A stretch of 45,595 nucleotides of DNA from an uncultured Collinsella sp. (lineage in GTDB: Bacteria > Actinomycetota > Coriobacteriia > Coriobacteriales > Coriobacteriaceae): positions 1 to 45,595 of the forward strand of contig CABUPH010000016.1 in NCBI GenBank assembly GCA_902493375.1, read 5' to 3'. This document shows, one piece after another, positions 8,168 through 20,040 of this stretch. The notes beneath the pieces are model-generated. The model saw nothing but the letters and a program-made list of their open reading frames with translations. It had not been told where the DNA came from and searched no databases. The translations under genes and the position numbers were made by a program. The stretch's first letter is position 1. Every line of letters starts with the position of its first letter.

Positions 8168-8731
8168 TGCTGGAATCCTTTCTGTAAAAGGCCTACAACC
8201 CATTAATAACCCGCGTCCGTGCGATACGCGAGTTTATTAAGGTTTATATTCTCTTTATCGCTCATTTTATTCATTTTGAAAATAGCGGAACGGTGAACGG
8301 TCGTTTTTATCCGCTCAGCGTACAGAACCCCAGCTCAGACATATCTACGCCATTTACGTGCAACTTTATTTAAATGCAGCGAGGATTATGTCGGATTATG
8401 CAAACTACATCTCTGCTAAACACAAAACGGACAGCGCAATATCTTACTCGCACTATACGAGATTCTATGCACTTGCAAGACAAGTATGCACCCCTGCAAT
8501 AACACGGGGCTTTTCATCCAACAAAAGGGATAGCCAATCGCGCTTCACTTTGCGGCAAGCGATTGTGAGTTCGCAGTATGGAACTTTACCGTCGGATACT
8601 GCATGAACGCCGCTGATGCCCTTTCGCTCCTGCCCACCCAAGCAGCCGAGAACGCTAACGGCGTCCCCAGCGTTTTCGCATGGCACCGCGCCGACTCGCT
8701 GGCTTTGAGACCTAAGCGAATCTTTGCTATC
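8168..8731. other. Non-coding, AT-rich gap between arcC and the ATPase gene
   Basis: The left part (8168-8360) should hold the minus-strand arcC promoter, but no pair of hexamers is convincing. The middle has a repeated GGATTATG (near 8382 and 8393). No open frame here has both a ribosome binding site and family likeness. Base composition is lower in GC than the neighbouring core genes. Confidence 0.5.
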
Positions 8732-8812
8732 TGCCAATTTTTGTACGATTTGGGTCAAATCTATTTGCCAATTTTTGTATGATTAGGGGCAAATCTATTT
8801 GCCAATTTTTGT
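8732..8812 (+). repeat. Three direct repeats with 34-bp period upstream of DUF4143 ATPase
   Basis: TGCCAATTTTTGT begins at 8732, 8766 and 8800, exactly 34 bp apart. The first two units are alike over the whole 34 bp (…GATTTGGGTCAAATCTATT and …GATTAGGGGCAAATCTATT). The third ends 14 bp before the ATPase start, next to its ribosome binding site. This layout suits operator or iteron sites for a protein that binds cooperatively, perhaps the ATPase itself or a partner. The second ATPase locus (42291-42375) has the same period with another sequence. Confidence 0.85.
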
Positions 8813-8826
8813 CATTGAGGGGTTTT

Positions 8827-10188
8827 ATGCTACGCCGTAAGGTCACTGACAGGCTTTTGAGCTGGAAGAACAACTCCAATAAAGCGTTGCTTGTTACTGG
8901 TGCGCGTCAGATTGGCAAGAGCTATGCGATTCGAGCGTTTGGTAAAGACAACTACGCGTCGTATTTTGAGGCCAATTTGCTGCTCGATGCCGAGGCAAGA
9001 GATGTGCTCATTGGCGCTAAGAACGCCGTTGACTTTATCAACCGCGTTGCCCTTCTTGCGGATGCACCGCTTGTTGAGGGAGATACGCTTATCTTTGTCG
9101 ATGAAATACAGGAGTATCCGCAGATCGTCACGCTCATGAAGGCTTTGGTCGAGGACGGGCGCTTTAGCTATGTCTTCTCGGGGTCTATGCTTGGGACTGA
9201 GTTTAAGGGGATCTCTTCTTTCCCGGTGGGGTATGTCGAGCACATTGTTATGCGGCCAATGGATTTTGAAGAGTTTTGTTGGGCAAACAGCATCAGCGAG
9301 AATGTGCTTGCAGACATCCGCAGCTGCCTTGTCGAGAGGCGTCCCGTCGAAAACTATATTCATGAGGCGATGCTCAAAAACTTTAGAGCTTATATCGTTT
9401 GCGGCGGCATGCCGGAGGTCGTTCAGAACTATATCGATTCGGGCTATTCGCTCGTGAGAACGCGTGAGCTTCAAATTCAGCTAGTCGATCAGTACAAAAG
9501 CGATATCTCTAAATATGCATCGACTCGAGCGTTTAACGTTCGCTCCATTTTCGAGCAAATTCCCGTTCAGCTTGAGGCGGAGTCCCATCGCTTTATCGTC
9601 TCGTCTCTAGGCGAGGGAGCTCGTCTTCAAAAATACGAGCAGGATTTCCTATGGCTGGTGAACGCAGGCGTTGGATTGATGGTCCCCCAGGTGACGGAGG
9701 CACGAAGTCCTCTCAAGAGGACGGAGAAAACGACGGCCTTTAAACTATACGAGTCCGATACAGGTATGCTCGCATCGCGGTATCCCGGCAGCACGGCACG
9801 CGCCGTCTACCTTGACATGAAAACCCCCAACCTCGGCGGCCTCTATGAGAACGTGGTCGCACAGGAACTCGTTGCCCTCGGAGCAGATACGTGGTACTAC
9901 CAAACGCGTGAGGTCGGTGAAGTCGACTTTGTAATCGAAGGTGCCCGCGGGCATGTTGTCCCAATCGAAGTCAAATCGGGCAAGAAAGTTCGAGCACATG
10001 CAGCCCTCGACCGTTTGATGAGTGTGGGCGAGTACAAAATTCCCGAGTCCGTTGTGCTGAGCCACGAAAACCTTTGCAAAGAGGGCAAGATCCTTTACGT
10101 TCCAATCTATATGACATTCTGTCTCGATGAGTTTATGGAAAAGGACGACCCCAACAACGATTTCTCGTTTGCACCCATATCTCTCTAG
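8827..10188 (+). CDS. AAA ATPase of the AAA_14/DUF4143 family
   Basis: 453 residues. The N-terminal part has a Walker A motif VTGARQIGKSYAI (about residues 22-34), a Walker B LIFVDEIQEYP (about 92-102) and a sensor-like FSGSMLG. The C-terminal DUF4143 part ends with a PD-(D/E)XK-like core, GEVDFVIEG then VVPIEVKSGKK, in which Asp and Glu-x-Lys are kept. The family is widespread in gut anaerobes and its function is not settled. I chose the ATG at 8827 because GAGGGG lies just upstream and the family begins MLRRK; an ATG at 8779 would overlap the repeats. GC content is clearly lower than in the neighbouring core genes, which suggests transfer. It is flanked by the 34-bp repeats upstream and by hairpin repeats downstream. 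Confidence 0.9.
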   Translation: MLRRKVTDRLLSWKNNSNKALLVTGARQIGKSYAIRAFGKDNYASYFEANLLLDAEARDVLIGAKNAVDFINRVALLADAPLVEGDTLIFVDEIQEYPQIVTLMKALVEDGRFSYVFSGSMLGTEFKGISSFPVGYVEHIVMRPMDFEEFCWANSISENVLADIRSCLVERRPVENYIHEAMLKNFRAYIVCGGMPEVVQNYIDSGYSLVRTRELQIQLVDQYKSDISKYASTRAFNVRSIFEQIPVQLEAESHRFIVSSLGEGARLQKYEQDFLWLVNAGVGLMVPQVTEARSPLKRTEKTTAFKLYESDTGMLASRYPGSTARAVYLDMKTPNLGGLYENVVAQELVALGADTWYYQTREVGEVDFVIEGARGHVVPIEVKSGKKVRAHAALDRLMSVGEYKIPESVVLSHENLCKEGKILYVPIYMTFCLDEFMEKDDPNNDFSFAPISL

Positions 10189-10217
10189 GTCATCTGAGTC
10201 CGCAAGCCAGCCCCCAC

Positions 10218-10421
10218 GCCCAAAGTACTGCGCCTTTCGCGCCAAAGGCGCGAAACAGCAAGGGGATAGAAGGCAGCGACAACCAACTCCCCCACTATGC
10301 CCAAAGTGCTGCGATGTTTCGCGCAAAGCGCGAAACAGCACTGGGGCAGCAGAAGGCCACAATCAGCTAGCCCTCCATGCCCAAAGTGGCGCGTGGTTTC
10401 GCGGCCACGCCGCGAAACAGC
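10218..10421. repeat. Three ~80-bp units each with a REP-like hairpin
   Basis: Units begin with GCCCAAAGT at 10218, 10299 and 10379 and each ends with CGAAACAGC. Inside each is a stem of 9-10 bp around a 3-nt loop: TTTCGCGCC-aaa-, GTTTCGCGC-aaa- and GTTTCGCGGC-cac- followed by their exact complements. The stem bases change between units but pairing is kept. The spacers between units are not well conserved. They follow directly after the ATPase gene. Confidence 0.8.
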
Positions 10422-10490
10422 GACCGGGACAAGGCACCCCCACAGCCACGTCCTTCATTCAGCCCCACAATCCGAGGACGTAGTCGTAGC

Positions 10491-11974
10491 GGTAGTGTCG
10501 AGAAAGTTGGTGTAGCGTCCGATCCGAAGCGAGTCGGCCCGGCGTCCAGGAACCTGGAATACGGTTGATATCCTATGCCGCCTCGATCCTGTCCGCAAGC
10601 TCGAGGCCGGATTCGATCATCTTCCTGGCCTCAGCCTCCAGCCGCGACCAGTCGACCGTCCCGTCGAGCCCGCGCGTGCGGCCCTCGTCGTAGAGCTCCC
10701 TCATCTTCGCCTCCGAGAAGTACCTGGATTCCTGCCATGTCTCGTCCTGCTCGCACATGACCGCGCCCGCCAGCCGCACCAGCGACGCCGTCGAGGGGAA
10801 CGCCTGCACCACCCTCGACCTGCGCTTTATCTCGCGGTTCGTCCGCTCCTGGACGCTGTTGGTGCGCAGGCGCTTCCAGTGCGACGGCGGGAAGTCGAGG
10901 TATGCCAGGGCGTCCGGCTCGGCCTCCTCGAGGATCGCCGCCGCCCTCGGGCAGCACCCCTCCAGCATGTCGCACGCCACGTGGTACATGGCGGTCACGG
11001 TGGCGGCGTCGCGCCCGCGGAACACCTGCGAGACGATCCTGCCCACGCGGCGCCTGAGCTGCCAGGAGCCCGCCTCGCGCATGCAGTCGCGCATGAGGTG
11101 GACGGCGCAGCGCTGCCATGCCGCCCCCTGGAAGACCTCCGCCGCGGCCGCGACGAGGCCCGCGTGCGCGTCGGAGACGACGAGCTCCACGCCGGAGACG
11201 CCGCGGTCGCGGATCTTCCTGAGGAATGCCAGCCACGAGTCGTACGACTCCGTGTCCACCACGTCGACGCCCAGGACGCGCCTCCAGCCGCCCGCATCGC
11301 AGCCGATGGCGGTGACCACGGCGGTGGAGGCGACGCGCCCCCCGCGGCGGCACTTGACGTAGGTCGCGTCGAGCCAGACGTAGGGCACCGGCGAGCCGCC
11401 GAGCGGCCTTGCGCACAGGTCCTCGATGTCTGCGTCCAGGCTCGAGGCGATGGCGCTCACCTGGTCCTTCGAGAGCCTGGAGACGCCCATCTTCTCGGCC
11501 ACCCTCTGCACCTTGCGGGTGCTGGTACCCGTGGCGTACATCTCGGCCACGGCGGCCACGAGGGCGCGGTCGACGCGCTGGTAGCGCTCGAGCACGTCCT
11601 CCGGGAAGAAGCTGCCGGAGCGCAGCTTGGGGATGCGCAGCGTCAGCGTGCCGACGCAGGTGGCGAGCGACCTCTCGCGGTAGCCGTTTCGGCTGTTCGC
11701 CCCGCCACCGCACAGCTGGTCGGCCTCGGCGTCCATCACGGCGTTCACGACCTGCTCGGCTAGTCTGCGAAGCAGCTCCTGCATGTCGATGGCGCCGTCG
11801 TCGAAACGGGGCATGGCGAGCATGTCCGGCGTCGGGTCTGATAAGATTTCCATAGCGGTCTTCGTCCTTTCCTAGAACCTGTTGTTGTGGTGATTTCAGA
11901 TTCTAGGACGAAGGCCGCTCTTCGTTAAACGGACGCTAGGGCGTCACCCTTACACCAACATTTTCGACGCGATC
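10491..11974. mobile_element. IS256-family insertion sequence, complete
   Basis: About 1.48 kb. The ends form an imperfect inverted repeat of 24 bp (19 matches), inner part GTTGGTGTA on both sides. It is flanked by an 8-bp direct repeat GTCGTAGC (10483-10490 and 11975-11982), the size expected for IS256 target duplications. The single transposase gene is intact. The target lies at the left foot of the large palindrome at 11982-12104. Confidence 0.85.
10573..11853 (-). CDS. IS256-family (mutator-type) transposase
   Basis: 426 residues. The DDE catalytic residues can be placed in WLDATYVK, VVSDAHAG and SVQERTNREIKRRSR. The C(x)nH-like segment QRCAVHLMRD, typical of IS256 transposases, is present between the second Asp and the Glu. 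The ATG is preceded by GGAAAGGA at a long spacing. The frame is open from end to end of the element, so it is probably active. Very high GC and third-position GC set it apart from the ATPase gene next door. Confidence 0.95.
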   Translation of the reverse strand: MEILSDPTPDMLAMPRFDDGAIDMQELLRRLAEQVVNAVMDAEADQLCGGGANSRNGYRERSLATCVGTLTLRIPKLRSGSFFPEDVLERYQRVDRALVAAVAEMYATGTSTRKVQRVAEKMGVSRLSKDQVSAIASSLDADIEDLCARPLGGSPVPYVWLDATYVKCRRGGRVASTAVVTAIGCDAGGWRRVLGVDVVDTESYDSWLAFLRKIRDRGVSGVELVVSDAHAGLVAAAAEVFQGAAWQRCAVHLMRDCMREAGSWQLRRRVGRIVSQVFRGRDAATVTAMYHVACDMLEGCCPRAAAILEEAEPDALAYLDFPPSHWKRLRTNSVQERTNREIKRRSRVVQAFPSTASLVRLAGAVMCEQDETWQESRYFSEAKMRELYDEGRTRGLDGTVDWSRLEAEARKMIESGLELADRIEAA

Positions 11975-11981
11975 GTCGTAG

Positions 11982-12104
11982 CAGGATCTGAGGGCCAACC
12001 TTCGCGGACACTCCGCAGGACGAAAGAACCCCCGCCGCACGTAGTGCGCAGCGGGGGTTCTTTCATGTCCGAGGACGTCCGCGAAGGTTAGCCCTCAGAT
12101 CCTG
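11982..12104. terminator. 123-nt palindrome with nifJ terminator at its centre
   Basis: Outer arms of 28 nt (11982-12009 and 12077-12104) pair with a single mismatch. An inner stem of 14 bp, GAAAGAACCCCCGC with its complement (12022-12035 and 12051-12064), has a further short stem at its tip. T-rich ends on both strands would let it stop transcription in either direction. It begins 12 bp after the nifJ stop. The outer arms go far beyond what a terminator needs. Confidence 0.85.
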
Positions 12105-12115
12105 CGGTGGGAGAC

Positions 12116-15655
<3,540 letters not shown>

Positions 15656-15942
15656 ATACCCCTCTCCTCTCATATAGGTATACAGGCCCCGGCGATCGCC
15701 GGGATGTTGGCGTGATGGGATTTACGCTGTTGCTTCCAATCATCTGGCAGGCAGGCTCAGCAGCAGGTACGTGGCGTGGAGAGAAGACATGCCGAGGCGA
15801 GGGACAGCTGATGCGCCCCACAGACCCGACCGCCCGTCTTGCACATGACCGAGCGCCGCAAAGGCCGCATGCCGGATGCTCCCGGGCACGCCCCGGCGAT
15901 GGGAAGCGCCCGCAACGGAAATCCGCATGCGGGTTTATTGTA
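15656..15942 (-). promoter_or_regulatory. Long GC-rich leader upstream of nifJ
   Basis: No gene can be supported here. A minus-strand TACAAT (15937-15942) is a possible -10 box, though no good -35 is seen; it would give a leader of about 270 nt. The leader holds a perfect 16-bp palindrome CCCGGCGATCGCCGGG (15688-15703), close to the ribosome binding site, and several GC-rich stems. I recognise no known riboswitch. Confidence 0.35.
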
Positions 15943-16106
15943 CCCCGCCGTCAAGTGTAATTTCGGCAAATATAGGCGGGCGGTAAAGGTTTACCTCAGG
16001 TGACCGCCAAGGGCCAAAATGGCCCCTCCATCCCCAGGCGACCGGCTCTGGCGCGCCAAGGAGTGTCCCCAAGTGCCGGCAGAAAAGGAACGTCCCTATC
16101 TGCCGG
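15943..16106. other. Intergenic stretch with stacked palindromes
   Basis: Contains GGTAAAGGTTTACC (15982-15995), a perfect palindrome nested in a larger GGCGGT…ACCGCC hairpin. At 16075-16107 there is a hairpin with 8-bp arms GCCGGCAG/CTGCCGGC and a 17-nt loop holding AAAAGGAACGTCCC. The second touches the stop codon of the FHA gene and may act as its terminator, although no T-run follows. Confidence 0.5.
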
Positions 16107-17045
16107 CTAGAGAGCACCGAAGAGGATGGCGTAGGTAGTGGATTCGCCGAGCTTGAGCTCGTCGCCGGGATTGAGTTGGGCGGAACGGCCGGGCTCGACC
16201 TGAATGCAGACGCGCGTGGCCCCGTTTACCACCACGGTTCCGTTGGTGGACGACAAGTCCTCGACGTGCCAGATATTTTGAGCATCGCACCAGATATGGG
16301 CATGGCGGGCCGAGACATCGTCGCCGACGTCGGTAATATCGCCCTCACCAGTGGCCAGCGCGCCAATCTCAACACCCTGCTCACTCGGCTGAATCCAGCG
16401 CGGGGCGCTCACGACAAAACTGTTTTGCACGCGCAGCAAGCCCAAGGGGTGCGCCGGGGCGGGTTCGCGTTCGCCCGCAGTCAGCGACATGCCAAGCGAA
16501 CGCGGCGTGGATGTGCCTCCGCCACAGGTCGCGTGTGCGTAGTCGATGGAATAGTTCACCGAGGACCGCACATCCGCCGAACAACCGACGGCGACAAACA
16601 GCACCAGCACGGCCTCGGCGCGCTCGGCGGGCATGAGTTCCGCCGCCTGGGACAGGCGATCGAGCGCGTTGCGATAGAGATTCGTGTCCTGGTGGCACTC
16701 TTCGAGCGCGCGTACCATCGGTTCACCTGCAGGACCGCACACCATATTGATCACAGCCGTGGAGTCCATGGGATTGCGCTGGCGCAGGGCCAGTTGCGAC
16801 ATAATACGCGCAGCCGAGGTACCGTATTCGGCAAAGTAGCGCTGCTGAAGCGTGCCGACCGGCGCGCGAACGATAAAGCGGGAAACCCAAGAGCGATCGG
16901 CGGCTCGGCTCTGCGGGCTGCGGCCGTCGGCGAGCGGACGGGACGAAAGCACCAAGCCGCACAGCTCGATATGGCTCAGATGCGCCGCGCGCTTAAAGAT
17001 GTCAAACATGGCCCCGCATGGGGTGAGCTCAACTTGAGATGCCAT
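16107..17045 (-). CDS. FHA-domain protein with an unknown N-terminal region
   Basis: 312 residues. The last ~90 form a forkhead-associated domain that binds phosphothreonine, with SARHAHIW and LSSTNGTVVVNG. The first ~200 residues match no family I recognise; there is no clear membrane segment. The ATG at 17045 lies 3 bp after the kinase stop, and its site GGAGG is inside the kinase end, so the two genes are coupled. It is a natural substrate or reader of that kinase. A near-perfect hairpin follows the stop. Confidence 0.85.
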   Translation of the reverse strand: MASQVELTPCGAMFDIFKRAAHLSHIELCGLVLSSRPLADGRSPQSRAADRSWVSRFIVRAPVGTLQQRYFAEYGTSAARIMSQLALRQRNPMDSTAVINMVCGPAGEPMVRALEECHQDTNLYRNALDRLSQAAELMPAERAEAVLVLFVAVGCSADVRSSVNYSIDYAHATCGGGTSTPRSLGMSLTAGEREPAPAHPLGLLRVQNSFVVSAPRWIQPSEQGVEIGALATGEGDITDVGDDVSARHAHIWCDAQNIWHVEDLSSTNGTVVVNGATRVCIQVEPGRSAQLNPGDELKLGESTTYAILFGAL

Positions 17046-17048
17046 GAC

Positions 17049-18893
17049 CTAGGCCTCCTTGGTCGTAGAAATAGAATCGGACGATACTTCGACAGGTCCG
17101 CCAAAAGTACGGGCAGCTGCGGCTCCACCGGCAAGCGGAGTCGCCATCTGGGCTTTTGCGCGTCGCGGTGCCGAAACGGGAAGTTCAAAGGCAAAGCCCA
17201 CCGCAAGCAAAAACCACGTAAGCGTATAGGTTGCAACCAGAGCGGCAACAAGGCCGCCCATCACGGCGCGTTGGGAAAACACGCTACATGCAGCCACGAC
17301 CAGCACCGGAACCTCGCAGGCAGAAAGCGCAAGCACACCCTGCAGGAACCCCGAGCGCCGATTGCGCGCAAGTGCCCCCGTGGCAACGCCGGCTATGCCT
17401 GGCAGCGCCAACGCCAGTGCGGCAATAATACCCGGTAGCGACCCAGACCACACGAGCGATCCCAATGTCGCCGTCACGCGAGCGCCCGACGCCAGCAGCG
17501 CGGCCGAAACCACGACCACAGCCCAAACCACGCCACAGACGACCGTCGCGCCGACCATCAGCGCGCGACGAACCGCGCGGCCGGACGCATCCATGGGGCA
17601 CGGCGTGAGCGGCTCGCCGCGGAGCGAACGACCGACATTTTGCGCATAGTGGTCACAAAACGCCGAGAGCGCCGCCTCGACCGCCGCCGGCTCGGGACGA
17701 TCTTTTTGATGGCTGGACAGACAGGCCATCACCACGTCGAACAGCTGGGCATCGACAAACGCCAGCGCATCGCGTAGCTCTTCGGAATCCGGCTCAAGCC
17801 CTAGCTGCTGGGCCTGCTCGGCCGCGGCGAGCGCCACATCGGGCTCACGACGAAGCAGCTGAGTCAAATCACAACCGGGCGCATGGGCACCAATGGGATA
17901 GTCGGGCCGCGTGTCCATCTTGAGACGATAGGGGCTGGCGATGTCGCGCGTCTTTTTGCGCGAACCCGAGGTGCCCGAAGTGCTCGGCACGGCTTCGTAT
18001 GGCGCGGCGCCGGCAATGAGCTCGTAAACCGTGCTTGCCGCGGCGTAGACGTCAATCGCCGGCGACATACGCAAAGCGCGCAGATCGGGAATATCGTCGG
18101 TGAGCATCTCGGGCGGGGCATAGGCAACCGTCGCGCGACGCAGCGTGGCATAGCGCTCCGTAAACGAAGCCTTGCCGCCGGTACCGGCCACGGCCGACGC
18201 AGGCTCGAGCGCCAGCGACGAGCCAAAGTCGATCAGGCACAGGTCAAAGGTGCCCTCGGCAAGCTGCCGGTCAAGCGGTAGACGCGCCGTACGCACCATG
18301 ATATTAGCGGGCGAGATATCGCGATGGACAAAGCCCTCACCCACCAGGCTCATACGGCAAAGCAGATCGAACAGGTCGCGACCCAGACGCGCCGCCACGA
18401 GCGGCGACAGGCGTCCGGCATCGTCCACGGCGAGTCGCGAACGCAAGCGGGCAAGCGTCTCGCCCTCGACCCATTCCATGACAATTGCAGGTACACCGTC
18501 GACCTCGCCCCAGCCATAGAGGTGGGGAAAGCCCTTAAGGCCCGAAAGGGCGCGATGGCATTCGTATTCCTCGCGAAACGCCGCCTTGAACTTGGCGACC
18601 AGCGCCTCGTGAGCGGCATCGTCGTCAAACTCATCGCGCGTCGGCAAGATGAGCTGCTTGAGCGCCACGGCCTCGCCTTGGGCGTTGACGGCACGCGTCA
18701 CGCGGCCGATACCGCCACGGCGCATGGTGGCATCGTCGGCAAATAGCATCGTAAAACGGCGCAGATAGGCAGGCAGTTCGTCCTGACCGAGCGCAATGGC
18801 CGGCTCAAACCCGTCGACACGCGCCAGGCGCAGGCCGACCATGGGATCGCGACCGAGCGATTGTGGTGTGGTGGATGCAAGATCGGTCATCAT
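17049..18893 (-). CDS. Membrane-bound Ser/Thr protein kinase
   Basis: 614 residues. The kinase domain (about 50-410) has VALKQL with the catalytic Lys, EWVEGETL hinge, HRDISPANIM catalytic loop, IDFGSS metal-binding motif and YAPPEML. The glycine loop is unusual (RRGGIGRV). About four hydrophobic helices follow (residues ~450-590), so the kinase is N-terminal and cytoplasmic, anchored by its tail, without PASTA domains. The start overlaps the upstream gene by 4 bp (ATGA); the ATG three bases later is equally possible. With its neighbours it forms a compact kinase, FHA and anchored-protein unit. Confidence 0.9.
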   Translation of the reverse strand: MMTDLASTTPQSLGRDPMVGLRLARVDGFEPAIALGQDELPAYLRRFTMLFADDATMRRGGIGRVTRAVNAQGEAVALKQLILPTRDEFDDDAAHEALVAKFKAAFREEYECHRALSGLKGFPHLYGWGEVDGVPAIVMEWVEGETLARLRSRLAVDDAGRLSPLVAARLGRDLFDLLCRMSLVGEGFVHRDISPANIMVRTARLPLDRQLAEGTFDLCLIDFGSSLALEPASAVAGTGGKASFTERYATLRRATVAYAPPEMLTDDIPDLRALRMSPAIDVYAAASTVYELIAGAAPYEAVPSTSGTSGSRKKTRDIASPYRLKMDTRPDYPIGAHAPGCDLTQLLRREPDVALAAAEQAQQLGLEPDSEELRDALAFVDAQLFDVVMACLSSHQKDRPEPAAVEAALSAFCDHYAQNVGRSLRGEPLTPCPMDASGRAVRRALMVGATVVCGVVWAVVVVSAALLASGARVTATLGSLVWSGSLPGIIAALALALPGIAGVATGALARNRRSGFLQGVLALSACEVPVLVVAACSVFSQRAVMGGLVAALVATYTLTWFLLAVGFAFELPVSAPRRAKAQMATPLAGGAAAARTFGGPVEVSSDSISTTKEA

Positions 18894-19795
18894 AGGGCAA
18901 GCGCCGCCACGTTATTGTTGAAATTACCGAGCGCGACGTCATCATCGCCGTAATGGCCGACCCATTGACATAAGTTGGTGTAACAGCCCCACAGATTGGC
19001 ATACTGCTGATACCACTTTGACCGGGGCGAGAATGTCTGACGACCGAACTCGGCTCGAATGACAAACATCTCCCCGACCAGGCTGTCGCACGGCCTGGGA
19101 TCTCCCGTAGAGTTATAGGTCGAGACCACGTCATTGGCACGAGAAACATAGCCGTCGAGCATGTTGTACTTGGTCACAAGCCAACTGTGAATGTTCTCTT
19201 CCTCAGCAGCGGAAAGGACACCGGAGTTTGCACTGTTGTCAGTGTTGCCGCCCGTCGAGCCGCCGTTTCCAGACCCTCCGGTAGAGGAACCCGACCCAGA
19301 GCCGCCGCCCGAACTCGATGAATCCGAGCCGGAGCCAGAAGTATCCGAGCTACCGGGCTTTCCGGACTGCTGGGCGTCCTGCTCCTTCTGCTGCTCGACC
19401 TTATTCACCGTTGCCGCCACGCTATTGTTGGACAACCGATCGATGATCTTGGTGTTGGTGAGCACGATGGTTTTGCCATTGGCAAGCGTGACTTCGTTGT
19501 CCGGGGCCGCGGCGCCGTCCGCATCGTCGGTGCCAAACACAATATGCGCGACCACACTTGCCCAAGCATATCCAGTCGTGGTACCCAGATCACTTTTGAC
19601 CTCATGCCCCACGCGCGGTTCGCGTGCGGCATGCGCCTGCATCATGGACGGCACGGTCATACCATAGGCAGAAACGCCAGCTATGACCAGCACCAGCGAG
19701 CAAGACAGCAGCGCGTACGCCCGCGGCGCCAAGCCCAGTCGGCGTCGCATGCGCACCGCGGCGCCGCGCTTTGTCTGAGTGCCACCGGGCCGCAT
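18890..19795 (-). CDS. Anchored extracytoplasmic protein, unknown function
   Basis: 301 residues. A single hydrophobic segment (ALLSCSLVLVIAGVSAYGM, about residues 26-44) after an Arg-rich start suggests a signal anchor. Then comes a ~100-residue region, a Ser/Gly-rich linker of about 50 residues, and a C-terminal domain of ~110 residues with several Trp, Tyr and Cys (WYQQYANLWGCYTNLCQWVG). I chose MRPGGTQ at 19795 because GGAGGAG precedes it; upstream ATGs lack sites. It is first in the operon with the kinase and FHA genes and could be the outside sensor. I do not recognise a family. Confidence 0.75.
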   Translation of the reverse strand: MRPGGTQTKRGAAVRMRRRLGLAPRAYALLSCSLVLVIAGVSAYGMTVPSMMQAHAAREPRVGHEVKSDLGTTTGYAWASVVAHIVFGTDDADGAAAPDNEVTLANGKTIVLTNTKIIDRLSNNSVAATVNKVEQQKEQDAQQSGKPGSSDTSGSGSDSSSSGGGSGSGSSTGGSGNGGSTGGNTDNSANSGVLSAAEEENIHSWLVTKYNMLDGYVSRANDVVSTYNSTGDPRPCDSLVGEMFVIRAEFGRQTFSPRSKWYQQYANLWGCYTNLCQWVGHYGDDDVALGNFNNNVAALAL

Positions 19796-20040
19796 GCGTT
19801 CTCCTCCAACAAAAACACGCCGCTCAGAAGCGGCGCATTCATTCAAATCCATATTTGAGTGTATCAGCGAACCCAAAAGGTTGCGCAACGAATGGGCAAA
19901 TTAAGGATGTGAGCGGAAGCATCCATGCGATAAGCGGATACGAAGCATCTTTGTTGCACAACAAACTCACAGTCGCACGGGGAAATTATGACTACCCCGT
20001 GCGTCGCGAGGAAAACATACGGCAGGAGCAGGCTCGCCAC

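Noticed and set aside
8465..8758. A 97-codon minus-strand frame before the ATPase gene
   Set aside because: It has no binding site, no domain and unlike codon use.
8603..8782. A 59-residue frame beginning MNAADALSLL that runs into the 34-bp repeats
   Set aside because: It has no ribosome binding site, and its end is made of the repeats, whose 34-bp unit is not a multiple of three. It may be a remnant but cannot be supported.
8732..8812. Reading the 34-bp repeats as loxP-like recombination sites or a CRISPR array
   Set aside because: The units are direct repeats without inverted arms, and there are no unique spacers between longer repeats and no cas genes.
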